Source: Streptomyces albidus (ex Kaewkla and Franco 2022)
GTDB lineage: Bacteria > Actinomycetota > Actinomycetes > Streptomycetales > Streptomycetaceae
Length of the DNA stretch: 45,678 nucleotides
Direction: 5' to 3'
Assembly: GCF_013870515.1 (NCBI RefSeq)
Contig: NZ_JACBXA010000020.1
Span: 1-45,678 of the forward strand
Positions 1-8,159 of this stretch are shown here, piece after piece (position 1 is the stretch's first letter; each line of letters starts with the position of its first letter). A model generated the notes under the pieces. It did not search any database and was not told the origin of the DNA. It saw only the letters and a program-made list of their open reading frames with translations. Position numbers and translations under genes: made by a program.

Positions 1-342
1 GCGCTCCGCACGATGGCCGCCGACGTCGTCTCCGCGGAGATGGCCCGCCTCGAGGGGCGGCTCCAGGGGCTCGACGACAAGCAGCGCGCGGAGATCACCC
101 AGACCGTCCGCCGGGTGGTGGACAAGCTCCTGCACGCGCCGACGGTGCGCGTGAAGGAGCTCGCGGGCGAGCCGGGCGGGGCCGGGTATGCGGACGCCCT
201 CCGCGAACTGTTCGACCTCGACCCGCAAGCGGTCGCCGCCGTCAGCAGCCCGATGCCCACGGGCGTCCCCGCACCCGCGGAGTCGCCGGAACGTACCGCC
301 GAGCGCGCCCCCGACCCCACCACGGGCGGGGGGCGGCCGTGA
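1..342 (+). CDS. hemA: Glutamyl-tRNA reductase, C-terminal part (5' end outside window)
   Basis: The reading frame is open from base 1 to the TGA at 340-342, so only the last 113 residues are present. They resemble the C-terminal dimerisation helices of glutamyl-tRNA reductase: a helical stretch containing [17 protein letters not shown], then a Pro/Ala-rich tail. The enzyme makes glutamate-1-semialdehyde from Glu-tRNA, the first committed step of C5 tetrapyrrole synthesis; the next enzyme, hemL, lies at 28999. The following gene is hemC after about 120 bp, the order expected for the streptomycete rex-hemACD operon. The Rex-type control known for that operon would act upstream of the window and cannot be seen here. 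The identification rests on this short C-terminal segment plus context. Confidence 0.85.
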   Translation, partial: ALRTMAADVVSAEMARLEGRLQGLDDKQRAEITQTVRRVVDKLLHAPTVRVKELAGEPGGAGYADALRELFDLDPQAVAAVSSPMPTGVPAPAESPERTAERAPDPTTGGGRP

Positions 343-463
343 ACGTGCGCGAGGCCGGACCAGGAAGTGTCCGCGACGACCGGAGTGGTCGTAGCCGGAG
401 TGAGCAAGTCAACGAAGAAGGCGCCCCGCGCGACTGCGCGCCGTGGTGCGACGAGGTGAGCGA

Positions 464-1462
464 ATGAGCAACACACGGGCACCGGCCCTCCGGTTGGGCA
501 CCCGGCGCAGCAAGCTCGCCATGGCCCAGTCGGGCCTCGTGGCCGAGCAGGTACGGCAGTTGACGGGTCGCCCCGTCGAGCTGGTGGAGATCACGACGTA
601 CGGGGACACCAGCAAGGAGCACCTCGCCCAGATCGGCGGCACCGGCGTCTTCGTCACCGCGCTGCGCGACGCGCTGCTGCGCGGTGAGATCGACTTCGCG
701 GTGCACTCGCTGAAGGACCTGCCGACAGCGCAGCCCGACGAGTTGACCCTGGCGGCCGTGCCCGAGCGGGCGGACTCGCGCGACGTACTGGTGGCACGCG
801 ACGGGCTGGACTTCACGCAGCTCGCGTACACGATGAGGACGACCGGCAGGGCAGCGCGCATCGGCACCGGCTCCCCGCGCCGCATGTCGCAGCTGAACTC
901 CTGGGCACGCAGCCTGGGAACGGAAGTCGACACCGTGCCGATCCGTGGGAATATCGACACGCGCATCGGGTATGTGCGCTCAGGCGAACTCGACGCCGTG
1001 GTGCTCGCAGCCGCCGGACTTGAGCGCACCGGACGTCTCGACGAAGCCACCGAACTGCTGAGTCCCGACGCCGTACTGCCCGCCCCCGGCCAGGGAGCAC
1101 TGGCCGTCGAGTGCGCGTCGGCCGACGTGCACCTGGCTGTCCAGCTCGCCGATCTCGACGACCCGTACACACGGGCCGCCGTGACCGCTGAGCGAACCCT
1201 GCTCGCCGCCTTGGAGGCCGGCTGCAGCGCACCTGTGGGTGCGCTCGCCGACCTGCTTGGCGACGGGCAGGTTGTCACCGAAATGCGCCTGCGTGGCGTC
1301 GTCGGCACCCTCGACGGCGAGACGCTGGTGCAGCTGTCCACCACCGGTCCCGTACCGGCATCCGCCGCCGACACAGCGACCCCGCAGAAAATGGGGCGCG
1401 AACTCGCCGACGAGATGCTCGCCAAGGGTGCGGCCGGTCTGATGGGGGAGCGAGCACTTTGA
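464..1462 (+). CDS. hemC: Porphobilinogen deaminase (hydroxymethylbilane synthase)
   Basis: This 332-residue cytoplasmic enzyme polymerises four porphobilinogens into hydroxymethylbilane. The N-terminus has the family signature LRLGTRRSKLAMAQ, then HSLKDLPT, GTGSPRR, and PGQGALAVE. Cys254 in the context EAGCSAP is the expected attachment residue for the dipyrromethane cofactor. The ATG at 464 is preferred over the in-frame GTG at 443: a purine-rich GAGGTGAG lies just upstream of 464, and the signature sits close to this start. The stop overlaps the TTG start of the next gene (TTGA, 1459-1462), so translation of the two is probably coupled. Length is normal and no key residue is missing. Confidence 0.96.
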   Translation: MSNTRAPALRLGTRRSKLAMAQSGLVAEQVRQLTGRPVELVEITTYGDTSKEHLAQIGGTGVFVTALRDALLRGEIDFAVHSLKDLPTAQPDELTLAAVPERADSRDVLVARDGLDFTQLAYTMRTTGRAARIGTGSPRRMSQLNSWARSLGTEVDTVPIRGNIDTRIGYVRSGELDAVVLAAAGLERTGRLDEATELLSPDAVLPAPGQGALAVECASADVHLAVQLADLDDPYTRAAVTAERTLLAALEAGCSAPVGALADLLGDGQVVTEMRLRGVVGTLDGETLVQLSTTGPVPASAADTATPQKMGRELADEMLAKGAAGLMGERAL

Positions 1463-3120
1463 GCCCCACCACTGCCCAGAATTCGACAACTCAGCACCTC
1501 TACGGTGCACACGGACACGTCACCTTCCTCGGTGCCGGGCCCGGAGACCCGGGTCTGCTGACGCTGCGCGCCGTCGAGGCGCTGGCGCAGGCCGACGTGC
1601 TTGTGGCCGACCCCCAGGTGCACGACGTCGTCCGTACCCATACGCGGGCAGGGGTGGACACGCCGCTTCACGAAGCTGACGATCCGTCGGCTCCCTCCGC
1701 CTCCCAGAGCGGTGCAGCAGATCTTGCCATGGCCGCAGCGCGTGCGGGCAAGCGGGTCGTGCGTGCCGTGACGGGTGATCCGGGGCTCGACGCGGACGCC
1801 GCGCGGGAGATGATCGCCTGTGCCGGCGAGGGCATCCCCTTCGAGGTCGTGCCCGGTATCGCCACCGCTGTCGGTGTCCCCGCGTACGCGGGTGTTCCGC
1901 TGCGGAACGGCCACGGGACCGACGTCCGCTTCATCGACGCGCGCAGCGCCGACGAAAGATGCTGGACCGAGGTCGGCGCGAGCGACGCGACGGTGGTCGT
2001 CTCGGCGACGCTGGACTCCGTCGTCGCCGTCGCGGGTGAACTCGTCGCGGGGGGCCGCAAGCCCGAGACCCCGCTGACCGTCACGGCCGCGGGTACGACG
2101 ACCCGCCAGCGCACTTGGACGGCCACGGTCGGCACCATCGGCCAGGTCCTCAAGTCGGCGAAGGTGCTGCCCTCTTCGGACGGCGCGCAGTCGGTGATAG
2201 CCGTGGTCGGTGAGCACAGCGCCGCTGCGGAGCGCCCGCAGCTCGCGTGGTTCGAGTCCAAGCCGCTCTTCGGCTGGCAGGTGCTCGTACCGCGTACGAA
2301 GGAGCAGGCGGAGTCCCTCTCCGACCAGCTCCGGAGCTACGGAGCGGTGCCCGCGGAGGTGCCCACCATCGCCGTCGAACCGCCGCGCACACCGCAGCAG
2401 ATGGAGCGGGCGGTCAAGGGGCTCGTCACCGGCCGGTACGAGTGGATCGCCTTCACGTCCGTCAACGCGGTGAAGGCGGTGCGGGAGAAGTTCGAGGAGT
2501 ACGGCCTGGACGCCCGGGCGTTCGCCGGGATCAAGGTCGCGGCCGTCGGCGAGCAGACCGCCAAGGCGCTGGTCGAGTTCGGCGTGAAGCCCGACCTGGT
2601 GCCCAGCGGCGAACAGTCCGCCGCCGGGCTGCTGGACGACTGGCCTCCCTACGACCCGGTCTTCGACCCGATCGACCGCGTCTTCCTGCCCCGGGCCGAC
2701 ATCGCCACCGAGACGCTCGTGGCCGGGCTCATCGAGCTGGGCTGGGAGGTCGACGACGTCACGGCGTACCGGACCGTGCGGGCGTCGCCTCCGCCCGCGG
2801 AGACGCGTGAGGCGATCAAGGGCGGCGGCTTCGACGCGGTGCTGTTCACCTCGTCGTCCACGGTGCGGAACCTCGTCGGCATCGCCGGCAAGCCGCACAA
2901 CGTCACCGTCATCGCCTGCATCGGCCCGGCCACCGCCAAGACCGCCGAGGAGCACGGGCTCCGGGTGGACGTCATGTCACCCGAGCCTTCGGTGCACAAA
3001 CTGGCGGAGGCTCTCGCGGACTTCGGCGCGAAGCGCCGCGCGGAGGCGGTCGCCGCGGGAGACGCAGTGAAGCGGCCGAGCGAGAAGCGCCCGGCCAGGA
3101 GGAGGGCACGCTCATCGTGA
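1459..3120 (+). CDS. hemD: Fused SUMT-like / uroporphyrinogen-III synthase (CobA-HemD type)
   Basis: This is a 553-residue two-domain protein. Residues about 14-240 resemble uroporphyrinogen-III C-methyltransferase (VTFLGAGPGDPGLLTLRA, later FEVVPGIATAVGVPAYAG). Residues about 265-520 are a HemD-type uroporphyrinogen-III synthase (VLVPRTKEQA, WIAFTSVNAV, CIGPATAKTAEEHG). HemD closes and inverts ring D of hydroxymethylbilane; an active SUMT half would divert product towards siroheme or B12. The methyltransferase half lacks the usual GKR segment and the GGDPxxFGRG loop, where it reads VTGDPGLDADA, so its activity is uncertain. It starts at TTG 1459, overlapping the hemC stop, and ends in an Arg-rich tail overlapping hemB by GTGA. 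The same fusion is, from memory, usual in Streptomyces. Confidence 0.93.
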   Translation: MSPTTAQNSTTQHLYGAHGHVTFLGAGPGDPGLLTLRAVEALAQADVLVADPQVHDVVRTHTRAGVDTPLHEADDPSAPSASQSGAADLAMAAARAGKRVVRAVTGDPGLDADAAREMIACAGEGIPFEVVPGIATAVGVPAYAGVPLRNGHGTDVRFIDARSADERCWTEVGASDATVVVSATLDSVVAVAGELVAGGRKPETPLTVTAAGTTTRQRTWTATVGTIGQVLKSAKVLPSSDGAQSVIAVVGEHSAAAERPQLAWFESKPLFGWQVLVPRTKEQAESLSDQLRSYGAVPAEVPTIAVEPPRTPQQMERAVKGLVTGRYEWIAFTSVNAVKAVREKFEEYGLDARAFAGIKVAAVGEQTAKALVEFGVKPDLVPSGEQSAAGLLDDWPPYDPVFDPIDRVFLPRADIATETLVAGLIELGWEVDDVTAYRTVRASPPPAETREAIKGGGFDAVLFTSSSTVRNLVGIAGKPHNVTVIACIGPATAKTAEEHGLRVDVMSPEPSVHKLAEALADFGAKRRAEAVAAGDAVKRPSEKRPARRRARSS

Positions 3121-4145
3121 CAGAGCACGTTCCCGCCGGATCCGGTCCGGCGGGCCCCGTTCCGGGCGGCGGATTCCCGTCGGTACGGCCGCGGAGGCTG
3201 CGCACCACCCCGGCGATGCGCCGCATGGTCGCCGAACACCGGCTCCACCCGGCGGAGTTGATCCTCCCCGTCTTCGTACGTGCGGGCATCGACGAGCCGG
3301 TGCCCGTCTCTTCCATGCCGGGCGTGGTCCAGCACACGCGGGAGACGTTGAAGAAGGCGGCGGCAGAGGCCGTACGCGCGGGCGTCGGCGGGATCATGAT
3401 CTTCGGCGTGCCCGAGGAGCGGGACAAGGACGCGGTCGGCAGCGCCGGCACCGACCCCGACGGCATCCTCCAACTGGCCCTGCGGGACGTGCGGGGCGAG
3501 GTCGGCGACGACCTCGTCGTCATGTCGGACCTGTGCCTGGACGAGTTCACCGACCACGGCCACTGCGGTGTCCTGGACGCTCAGGGGCGTGTGGACAACG
3601 ACGTCACCCTCGAGCGCTACGCCGAGATGGCCGTCGTCCAGGCCGAAGCGGGCTCCCACGTGCTGGGCCCGAGCGGGATGATGGACGGCCAGATCGGCCA
3701 CGTGCGGAGGGCCCTGGACGAGGCGGGCCACCAGGACGTGTCCCTCTTCGCCTACACCGCGAAGTACACCTCGGCCTTCTACGGCCCCTTCCGCGAGGCC
3801 GTCGCATCCTCGCTCAAGGGCGACCGCAAGACCTACCAGCAGGACCCCGCCAACTCCCGTGACGCTCAGCGCGAACTCTCCCTGGACCTTGCCGAGGGCG
3901 CGGACATGGTGATGGTCAAGCCCGGTCTGCCGTACCTGGACATCCTCCGGGACTTCGCGGAGCGGGCCGACGTGCCGGTCGGCGTCTACCAGATCTCCGG
4001 TGAGTACGCGATGGTCGAGGCCGCCTCGCAGAACGGCTGGATCGACCGGGACCAGGCCATCATGGAGACCCTCACCAGCTTCAAGCGGGCAGGCGCGAAC
4101 CTGATTCTGACCTACTGGGCGACGGAGTTCGCCGGCAAGCTGTAG
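3117..4145 (+). CDS. hemB: Delta-aminolevulinic acid dehydratase (porphobilinogen synthase)
   Basis: This 342-residue enzyme condenses two 5-aminolevulinate molecules to porphobilinogen. The two active-site lysines are visible: Lys216 in FAYTAKYTSAFYGPFR and Lys268 in MVMVKPGLPYLD. The metal site segment reads DLCLDEFTDHGHCG. Relative to the zinc enzymes' C-x-C-x7-C, it keeps Cys140 and Cys150 but has Asp142 in the middle. The GTG start at 3117 overlaps the hemD stop (GTGA), so it is the last gene of the hemA-C-D-B operon. Two hairpins follow the stop. Length is normal for the family, with a short Gly/Pro-rich N-terminal extension before VRPRRLRTTPAMR. Confidence 0.96.
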   Translation: MTEHVPAGSGPAGPVPGGGFPSVRPRRLRTTPAMRRMVAEHRLHPAELILPVFVRAGIDEPVPVSSMPGVVQHTRETLKKAAAEAVRAGVGGIMIFGVPEERDKDAVGSAGTDPDGILQLALRDVRGEVGDDLVVMSDLCLDEFTDHGHCGVLDAQGRVDNDVTLERYAEMAVVQAEAGSHVLGPSGMMDGQIGHVRRALDEAGHQDVSLFAYTAKYTSAFYGPFREAVASSLKGDRKTYQQDPANSRDAQRELSLDLAEGADMVMVKPGLPYLDILRDFAERADVPVGVYQISGEYAMVEAASQNGWIDRDQAIMETLTSFKRAGANLILTYWATEFAGKL

Positions 4146-4151
4146 CGGCTC

Positions 4152-4176
4152 GGGCCGCCCCGCGCACGGGCGGTCC
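4152..4176 (+). terminator. First hairpin after hemB
   Basis: GGGCCGCCC at 4152-4160 pairs with GGGCGGTCC at 4168-4176 (one G-U pair, 7-nt loop), 7 bases after the hemB stop. No T-run follows, which is common for Streptomyces terminators. Confidence 0.5.
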
Positions 4177-4206
4177 GCGCGCAGCGCTTGCCTTCCGGGT
4201 GCATCG

Positions 4207-4239
4207 GCGCCGGTACGGACACTCCCGTACCGGCGCTTT
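4207..4239 (+). terminator. Second, stronger hairpin after hemB
   Basis: GCGCCGGTACGG at 4207-4218 is perfectly complementary to CCGTACCGGCGC at 4225-4236, with a 6-nt loop, followed by TTTC. It is a probable intrinsic terminator for the heme operon, separating it from the regulator at 4398. Confidence 0.75.
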
Positions 4240-4331
4240 CGCCTTCCGTGACGCGGTGCCGCCCTCGTCCTGGGCCCCGCTCACCGATTCCAGTGACACG
4301 TCCGGCACCCGATTCGACAACTCGGCCGTGT

Positions 4332-4347
4332 ACGTGTCCGGGCACGT
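4332..4347. promoter_or_regulatory. Inverted repeat upstream of the DUF5753 regulator
   Basis: ACGTG at 4332-4336 and CACGT at 4343-4347 form perfect arms around 6 bases, about 50 bp before the ATG at 4398. This is a possible operator for autoregulation. The arms are short, so chance is a real alternative. Confidence 0.3.
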
Positions 4348-4397
4348 GACGCCTTGTCCCGCACGGGAGTTGGGCAGGTCCGGCACCGGAGGTGGGG

Positions 4398-5252
4398 ATG
4401 GACGAGTCGGGGCGCATGCCGGACGGCACGGAACGGCCGGGGTGGGAGGAGGACGACACCGCGGCAGTCGTACGGACCGTCGGCAAACTGATCAGACTCT
4501 GGCGCGAGCGGGCGCGGATGACGCAGGCCGAGCTCGGAGCCGCCATCGGCTACGGCCTCGATCAGGTCTCCTCCGTGGAACGCGGACGACGCGTCCCCAA
4601 GCCGGAGTTCCTCGTGAACGCGGACGAGGCGCTGGGTGCGGGCGGCATCATCGCCGCGATGAAGAAGGACGTCGCGGAGGCCCGATACCCCAGGAAAGTA
4701 CGGGACTTGGCGAAGCTGGAGGCCGACGCGGTCGAGCTGGGCGCGTACGCCAACCACAACATGCACGGACTGCTGCAGACCGAGGAGTACGCGCGGGCGC
4801 TGTACGGCATGCGCAGGCCCGCGTACTCGGAGGATCAGATCGACCAGTACGTCGCGGCACGGCTGGCGCGGCAGGAGATCATCCGGCGGGTGTCACCTCC
4901 TACGCTCGCGTTCATCCAGGAAGAGGTGACGCTGTACCGCCCCATCGGGGGCAGAATGGTCCTGCGCCGCCAGCTCGAACATCTGCTGGAGATCGGGCGG
5001 TTGCGCCACGTGGAGATTCAGGTCATGCCGACGGGACGGGACGATCACGCGGGAATGGCGGGCGGAATCCATCTGATCAAGTTCAAGGACCGTACTGCTG
5101 TGGGACAGTCCGAGGAGCAGCTAGCCAGCCGTCTGATCTCCGACCCCAAGGATGTGCACATCCTGGAACTGCGTCACGGGATCCTCCGTTCACAGGCGCT
5201 CGATCCACGGGAATCGCTGGCCCTCATCGAGAAGGTGCTTGGAGAGACTTGA
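4398..5252 (+). CDS. XRE-family helix-turn-helix regulator with DUF5753 domain
   Basis: This 284-residue protein has an N-terminal Cro/C1-type helix-turn-helix (about residues 25-80; LIRLWRERARMTQAELGAAI, then QVSSVERGRRVPKPEF). A C-terminal DUF5753 region follows, recognised by MHGLLQTEEYARAL and the RQEIIRR...LAFIQEEVTLYR pattern. Such proteins are abundant in Streptomyces, often paired with a DUF397 protein as in the WhiJ-like families. The pairing holds here: the stop TGA (5250-5252) shares a base with the ATG of the DUF397 gene. The ATG at 4398 is chosen over the GTG at 4392 because GGAGG at 4388-4392 sits about 5 bases before the ATG. The target genes are unknown; the inverted repeat at 4332 is a candidate site. 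Confidence 0.9.
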   Translation: MDESGRMPDGTERPGWEEDDTAAVVRTVGKLIRLWRERARMTQAELGAAIGYGLDQVSSVERGRRVPKPEFLVNADEALGAGGIIAAMKKDVAEARYPRKVRDLAKLEADAVELGAYANHNMHGLLQTEEYARALYGMRRPAYSEDQIDQYVAARLARQEIIRRVSPPTLAFIQEEVTLYRPIGGRMVLRRQLEHLLEIGRLRHVEIQVMPTGRDDHAGMAGGIHLIKFKDRTAVGQSEEQLASRLISDPKDVHILELRHGILRSQALDPRESLALIEKVLGET

Positions 5253-5467
5253 TGATCAGACCGACAACCGGACAGAGCAGGCTGGAGTGGACCAAGAGCA
5301 GCTACAGCAGCAACGACGGTCCGAACTGCGTCGAGGTGGCGGCCCGCTCGCACAGCGTCCACATCCGGGACTCCAAGCGCCTCGGCGGGCCCCAACTCGC
5401 CTTCACCCACACGGCTTTCACGGCTTTCCTCGCCCATGCCGCCGGACGGTCGCCCGGCACACGGTGA
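5252..5467 (+). CDS. DUF397 domain protein
   Basis: This small 71-residue protein has the DUF397 pattern: WTKSSYSS, then NCVEVA, then VHIRDSKRLGGPQLAF. The family is nearly confined to actinobacteria and usually accompanies a DUF5753 regulator, probably as its partner or antagonist. That role is inferred from the family, not from this sequence. Start ATG 5252 overlaps the regulator's stop, so the pair is translationally coupled. The C-terminus (FLAHAAGRSPGTR) runs slightly past the usual domain end. The next gene (5508) is convergent, with only 40 bp between them. Confidence 0.88.
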   Translation: MIRPTTGQSRLEWTKSSYSSNDGPNCVEVAARSHSVHIRDSKRLGGPQLAFTHTAFTAFLAHAAGRSPGTR

Positions 5468-5507
5468 GGTCCGCAGACGCCCCGGGACCTGCTGCGTTCC
5501 GCGGAGT

Positions 5508-6311
5508 TCAGGGCTTCCTGCCGATGCCCGCGTAGAAGAAGGCGTCCTCGTCGGTGATGCCGGACTCGCCTTCGGGGCGCCAGCGGTGCGTCGTGGTCAG
5601 GCCGGGCTCGATCAGTTCCGTGCCGTCGAAGAAGCGCTCGATCTCGGCCTTGGTGCGTATCTGCGCGGGGGTGCCGCTCGCCCGGTAGACCTCGACGGCC
5701 TTCTCGGCCGCGGGGTTGAAGTCGGGGGTGGCGTGGGACAGCACCAGGAAGCTGCCGGGGGCGAGCCGGTCGACCATCGCGTGCACGATCTCCAGCGGCC
5801 TGAACTCGTCCGGGAGGAAGTGCGTCACGGCGAGCATCGACAGGGCGACGGGCGCGTCCAGATCGATGGTCGAGCGGAGCGCGGGGTCGTCCAGGATGGA
5901 GTCGTGGCGCAGGTCGGCGTGCACGTAGGCGGTCCGGCCCTGGGGGCTGCTGAGTGTCAGCGCGTCGGTGTACTCCAGCACCGTCGGGTCGTTGTCCGCG
6001 TAGACCACGCGCGCCTCCGGAGCGACCTCCTGGGCGATCTGGTGCAGGTTGGGCGCGGTGGGGATGCCGGTCCCGATGTCGATGAACTGGCGTACGCCGT
6101 ACTCGGAGGCGAGGGTGCGCGTCGCGCGGTGCATGAAGTCGCGGTTGGCGCGGGCGCCGGTCACGATGAAGGGGAAGACCTGCTTCACCTTCTCGGCCGC
6201 CTCCTGGTCGACGGGGTACCAGTCCTTGCCGCCCAGGTAGTAGTCGTACATCCGGGCCGAGTGCGCCCTGCTGGTGTCGATCTGGGTGGGCTGTCCGCCG
6301 GAACCGGTCAT
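5508..6311 (-). CDS. SAM-dependent methyltransferase, DUF574 (Methyltransf_19) type
   Basis: This 267-residue cytoplasmic protein has the markers of the actinobacterial family formerly called DUF574: an N-terminal SRAHSARMYDYYLGGKDWYP, motif I FIDIGTGIPT, and a PDEFRPLEIV region. The ARANRDFMHRA segment is also typical. The fold is Rossmann-like and binds S-adenosylmethionine, but the substrate is unknown. These methyltransferases often lie near DUF397/DUF5753 genes, as here, which suggests a shared developmental or secondary-metabolism setting. ATG at 6311-6309 is supported by a GAAGAGGAAA-type ribosome site upstream. The much longer open frame to 7403 is rejected because it runs antisense across the next gene. 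Confidence 0.9.
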   Translation of the reverse strand: MTGSGGQPTQIDTSRAHSARMYDYYLGGKDWYPVDQEAAEKVKQVFPFIVTGARANRDFMHRATRTLASEYGVRQFIDIGTGIPTAPNLHQIAQEVAPEARVVYADNDPTVLEYTDALTLSSPQGRTAYVHADLRHDSILDDPALRSTIDLDAPVALSMLAVTHFLPDEFRPLEIVHAMVDRLAPGSFLVLSHATPDFNPAAEKAVEVYRASGTPAQIRTKAEIERFFDGTELIEPGLTTTHRWRPEGESGITDEDAFFYAGIGRKP

Positions 6312-6554
6312 CGCTGTGTTTCCTCTTCTGCCGCTGCCTGGAGGTGCAGGGCAATCACGTCCGTGCCCGCGTCGCGCCTTCGCAAGAGGTCTTGCGGGCG
6401 GCTCTCCCGGCCCTCCGAGCGATTGCCCAGGATGTAGTGCGGCATCGCCGGGCGTGCCACGAGGTCTCGGCGGTTCGTCAACAGCCTTCGGATGCAGCGG
6501 AGTTGAAGCTATCAGAGCGATCGTTGCGCATTGAAGGGTCTGATCGCGAGGCAG

Positions 6555-6600
6555 CAGGGCGCCGGCGTGCACCGCGAAGACCGGTGACGCCGACGCCCTG
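6555..6600 (-). terminator. Hairpin after the flavin oxidoreductase
   Basis: Positions 6555-6568 and 6587-6600 form 14-bp arms with one mismatch. The stem continues with CACCG (6570-6574) and CGGTG (6582-6586) around a 7-nt loop. It lies 10 bp beyond the stop of the minus-strand gene at 6611 and fits its terminator. The remainder of 6312-6610 shows nothing else recognisable. Confidence 0.6.
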
Positions 6601-6610
6601 CGCGGACCCC

Positions 6611-8080
6611 CTAGAAGATGCCCTGTCCCGGCGCGAGGAGGCCGGCCGGGTCGTAGCGGTGCCGCGCGGCGGCCAGCGCGGGGAAGGCGGGGCCGAACTG
6701 GTCCCTCCAGTCGGAGCGGTCGAAGGGGATGGAGCCCACCGGGTACTGCTTGCCGCCCGCGTCCCTCACCAGCTCGTACGCGGCCCGGTTGGCGGCGAGG
6801 AGGCGCTTCACGGTGGCCGCGTCGTCGGGCGGGCTCGTGCGGAGGACGGCGAGCAGATACGGCGCGGGGTCGTCGGGCATCCGCAGGAGCGGCGTGCGCA
6901 GGACCTTGCGGCGCATCGGGTAGAGCAGCACCACACCGCTCGTGCCGACGTCCTCGGGCCGCAGCTCGTCGAGGATGCCGGAGGCCAGCTCCTCGACCGA
7001 GTCGGACGGCAGCAGCAGGTTCAGCCACGGGTGCGGGTCGTCCCAGAGCCCGGCCTCCATCTGCTCGGCCACGGACGCCGCGAGGCGGTCGAGGAAGGCG
7101 TAGTAGTCGAGGGTCTCCGCCACCAGACCGGGGCGTTCGAACCGCAGCCCGGCCAGCAGTTCGTCGTCGTCGGGCTCCGGGCCGGCGGGCGGCCCGTAGG
7201 CGACGGCCTCGAGCACGTGGACCCGGAACGCTCCGGTCGCGTCGGGAAGCACCAGGCCCTCGACGTAGTCGAAGCGCCGGTCGTCGATCAGCCGCCGCTG
7301 GTCCTCCAGGAAGACCGACAGCTCGGTGTAGGGCAGTTGGTAGTGCCGTACCGTCCGCGGGGCCCGTACGAGGCGGAGCGTCGCGCCGACGACGATGGCG
7401 CACTGCCCGAGCCCGGCCCGTACGGCATCGAAGAGGTCGGCGTGACGCGTCGCCGAGCAGCGGACCAACTCGCCTGCTCCGGTGACCACTTCGAGCTCGG
7501 TGACGTTGTCGACCTGTGCGCCGTGCCGGTGCGTCTGGCCGCCGAGTCCGCCCACGGACAGCGTGCCGCCGACGGAGAGTTCGAGGTAATCGGTGAAGAC
7601 CGGAGGCGTGAGCCCCTTCCGCAGAGTGGACTTGGCCACCTCGCTCCAGCGGGCGCCTCCGCCGACGGTGACGGTGTCGCCCTTGACCGGCCCGATGTGC
7701 TTGAGCGGGGCCGTCTCGATCACCAGACCGCCCTTGACCTGCGCCTGCCCGAACGTGGCGTGGCCCTGGCCCCGCGGGGCGACCGGGATCTTGTGGCGGC
7801 GGCAGAACCGGATCATCACCACGACGTCGTTGACGGAGCCTGGTCTCAGTACGGCTGCCGGGCGCCGGTGGACGATGTGGCCGAAGTCCTCGGAGGCGGC
7901 GTCGCGTGACGCGTCGTCGGTCAGCAGCGTCCCGTCCAGCGGGGGCACGTGGTCGAAGTCGCCCTCCGCGGGCTTCCGCTTCTCGGTGGCCCAGGCGCGC
8001 GCCGCCGGGTCGAATCCGACGACGGCGGCTGCCGTGGCCAGGCCGTACAGGGCGGTCCGTCTGGTCGGTTCGGGGCGCAT
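6611..8080 (-). CDS. Tat-exported FAD-binding oxidoreductase, cytokinin dehydrogenase-like
   Basis: This 489-residue protein has a twin-arginine type leader (PTRRTALYGLATAAAVVG, then ARAWA), predicting folded export or membrane retention. It has an FAD_binding_4 domain; PRGQGHATFGQ carries His107 in the place where covalent FAD attaches in berberine-bridge and cytokinin dehydrogenases, followed by LSVGGTLSVGGLGGQTHRHG. The C-terminal half has the cytokinin-dehydrogenase pattern (DDPHPWLNLLLP, and DPAGLLAPGQGIF at the end). Cytokinin dehydrogenases cleave the side chain of N6-isopentenyladenines, but related oxidases use sugars or alcohols, so the substrate is inferred. The ATG at 8080-8078 has a purine-rich site (AGGAGG complement, near 8085-8092). 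It stands alone, divergent from the toxin operon. Confidence 0.82.
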   Translation of the reverse strand: MRPEPTRRTALYGLATAAAVVGFDPAARAWATEKRKPAEGDFDHVPPLDGTLLTDDASRDAASEDFGHIVHRRPAAVLRPGSVNDVVVMIRFCRRHKIPVAPRGQGHATFGQAQVKGGLVIETAPLKHIGPVKGDTVTVGGGARWSEVAKSTLRKGLTPPVFTDYLELSVGGTLSVGGLGGQTHRHGAQVDNVTELEVVTGAGELVRCSATRHADLFDAVRAGLGQCAIVVGATLRLVRAPRTVRHYQLPYTELSVFLEDQRRLIDDRRFDYVEGLVLPDATGAFRVHVLEAVAYGPPAGPEPDDDELLAGLRFERPGLVAETLDYYAFLDRLAASVAEQMEAGLWDDPHPWLNLLLPSDSVEELASGILDELRPEDVGTSGVVLLYPMRRKVLRTPLLRMPDDPAPYLLAVLRTSPPDDAATVKRLLAANRAAYELVRDAGGKQYPVGSIPFDRSDWRDQFGPAFPALAAARHRYDPAGLLAPGQGIF

Positions 8081-8159
8081 GAGTGTCCTCCTGGGGCGGC
8101 GTCTACGGAGCGTCTCCGCCGCTGGATGCTACTCACCGTCAGATGTCCGCGGGGATCAT

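Noticed and set aside
409..2955. 848-residue antisense open frame across hemC and hemD
   Set aside because: Long open frames antisense to high-GC genes are a codon-bias artefact. It has no ribosome site, its composition is Arg/Gly/Ala-heavy, and it opposes two well-supported genes.
4199..5251. Long frame preceding the DUF397 gene
   Set aside because: Only the part from ATG 5252 reads as DUF397. The upstream part is out of frame with, and overlaps, the regulator gene.
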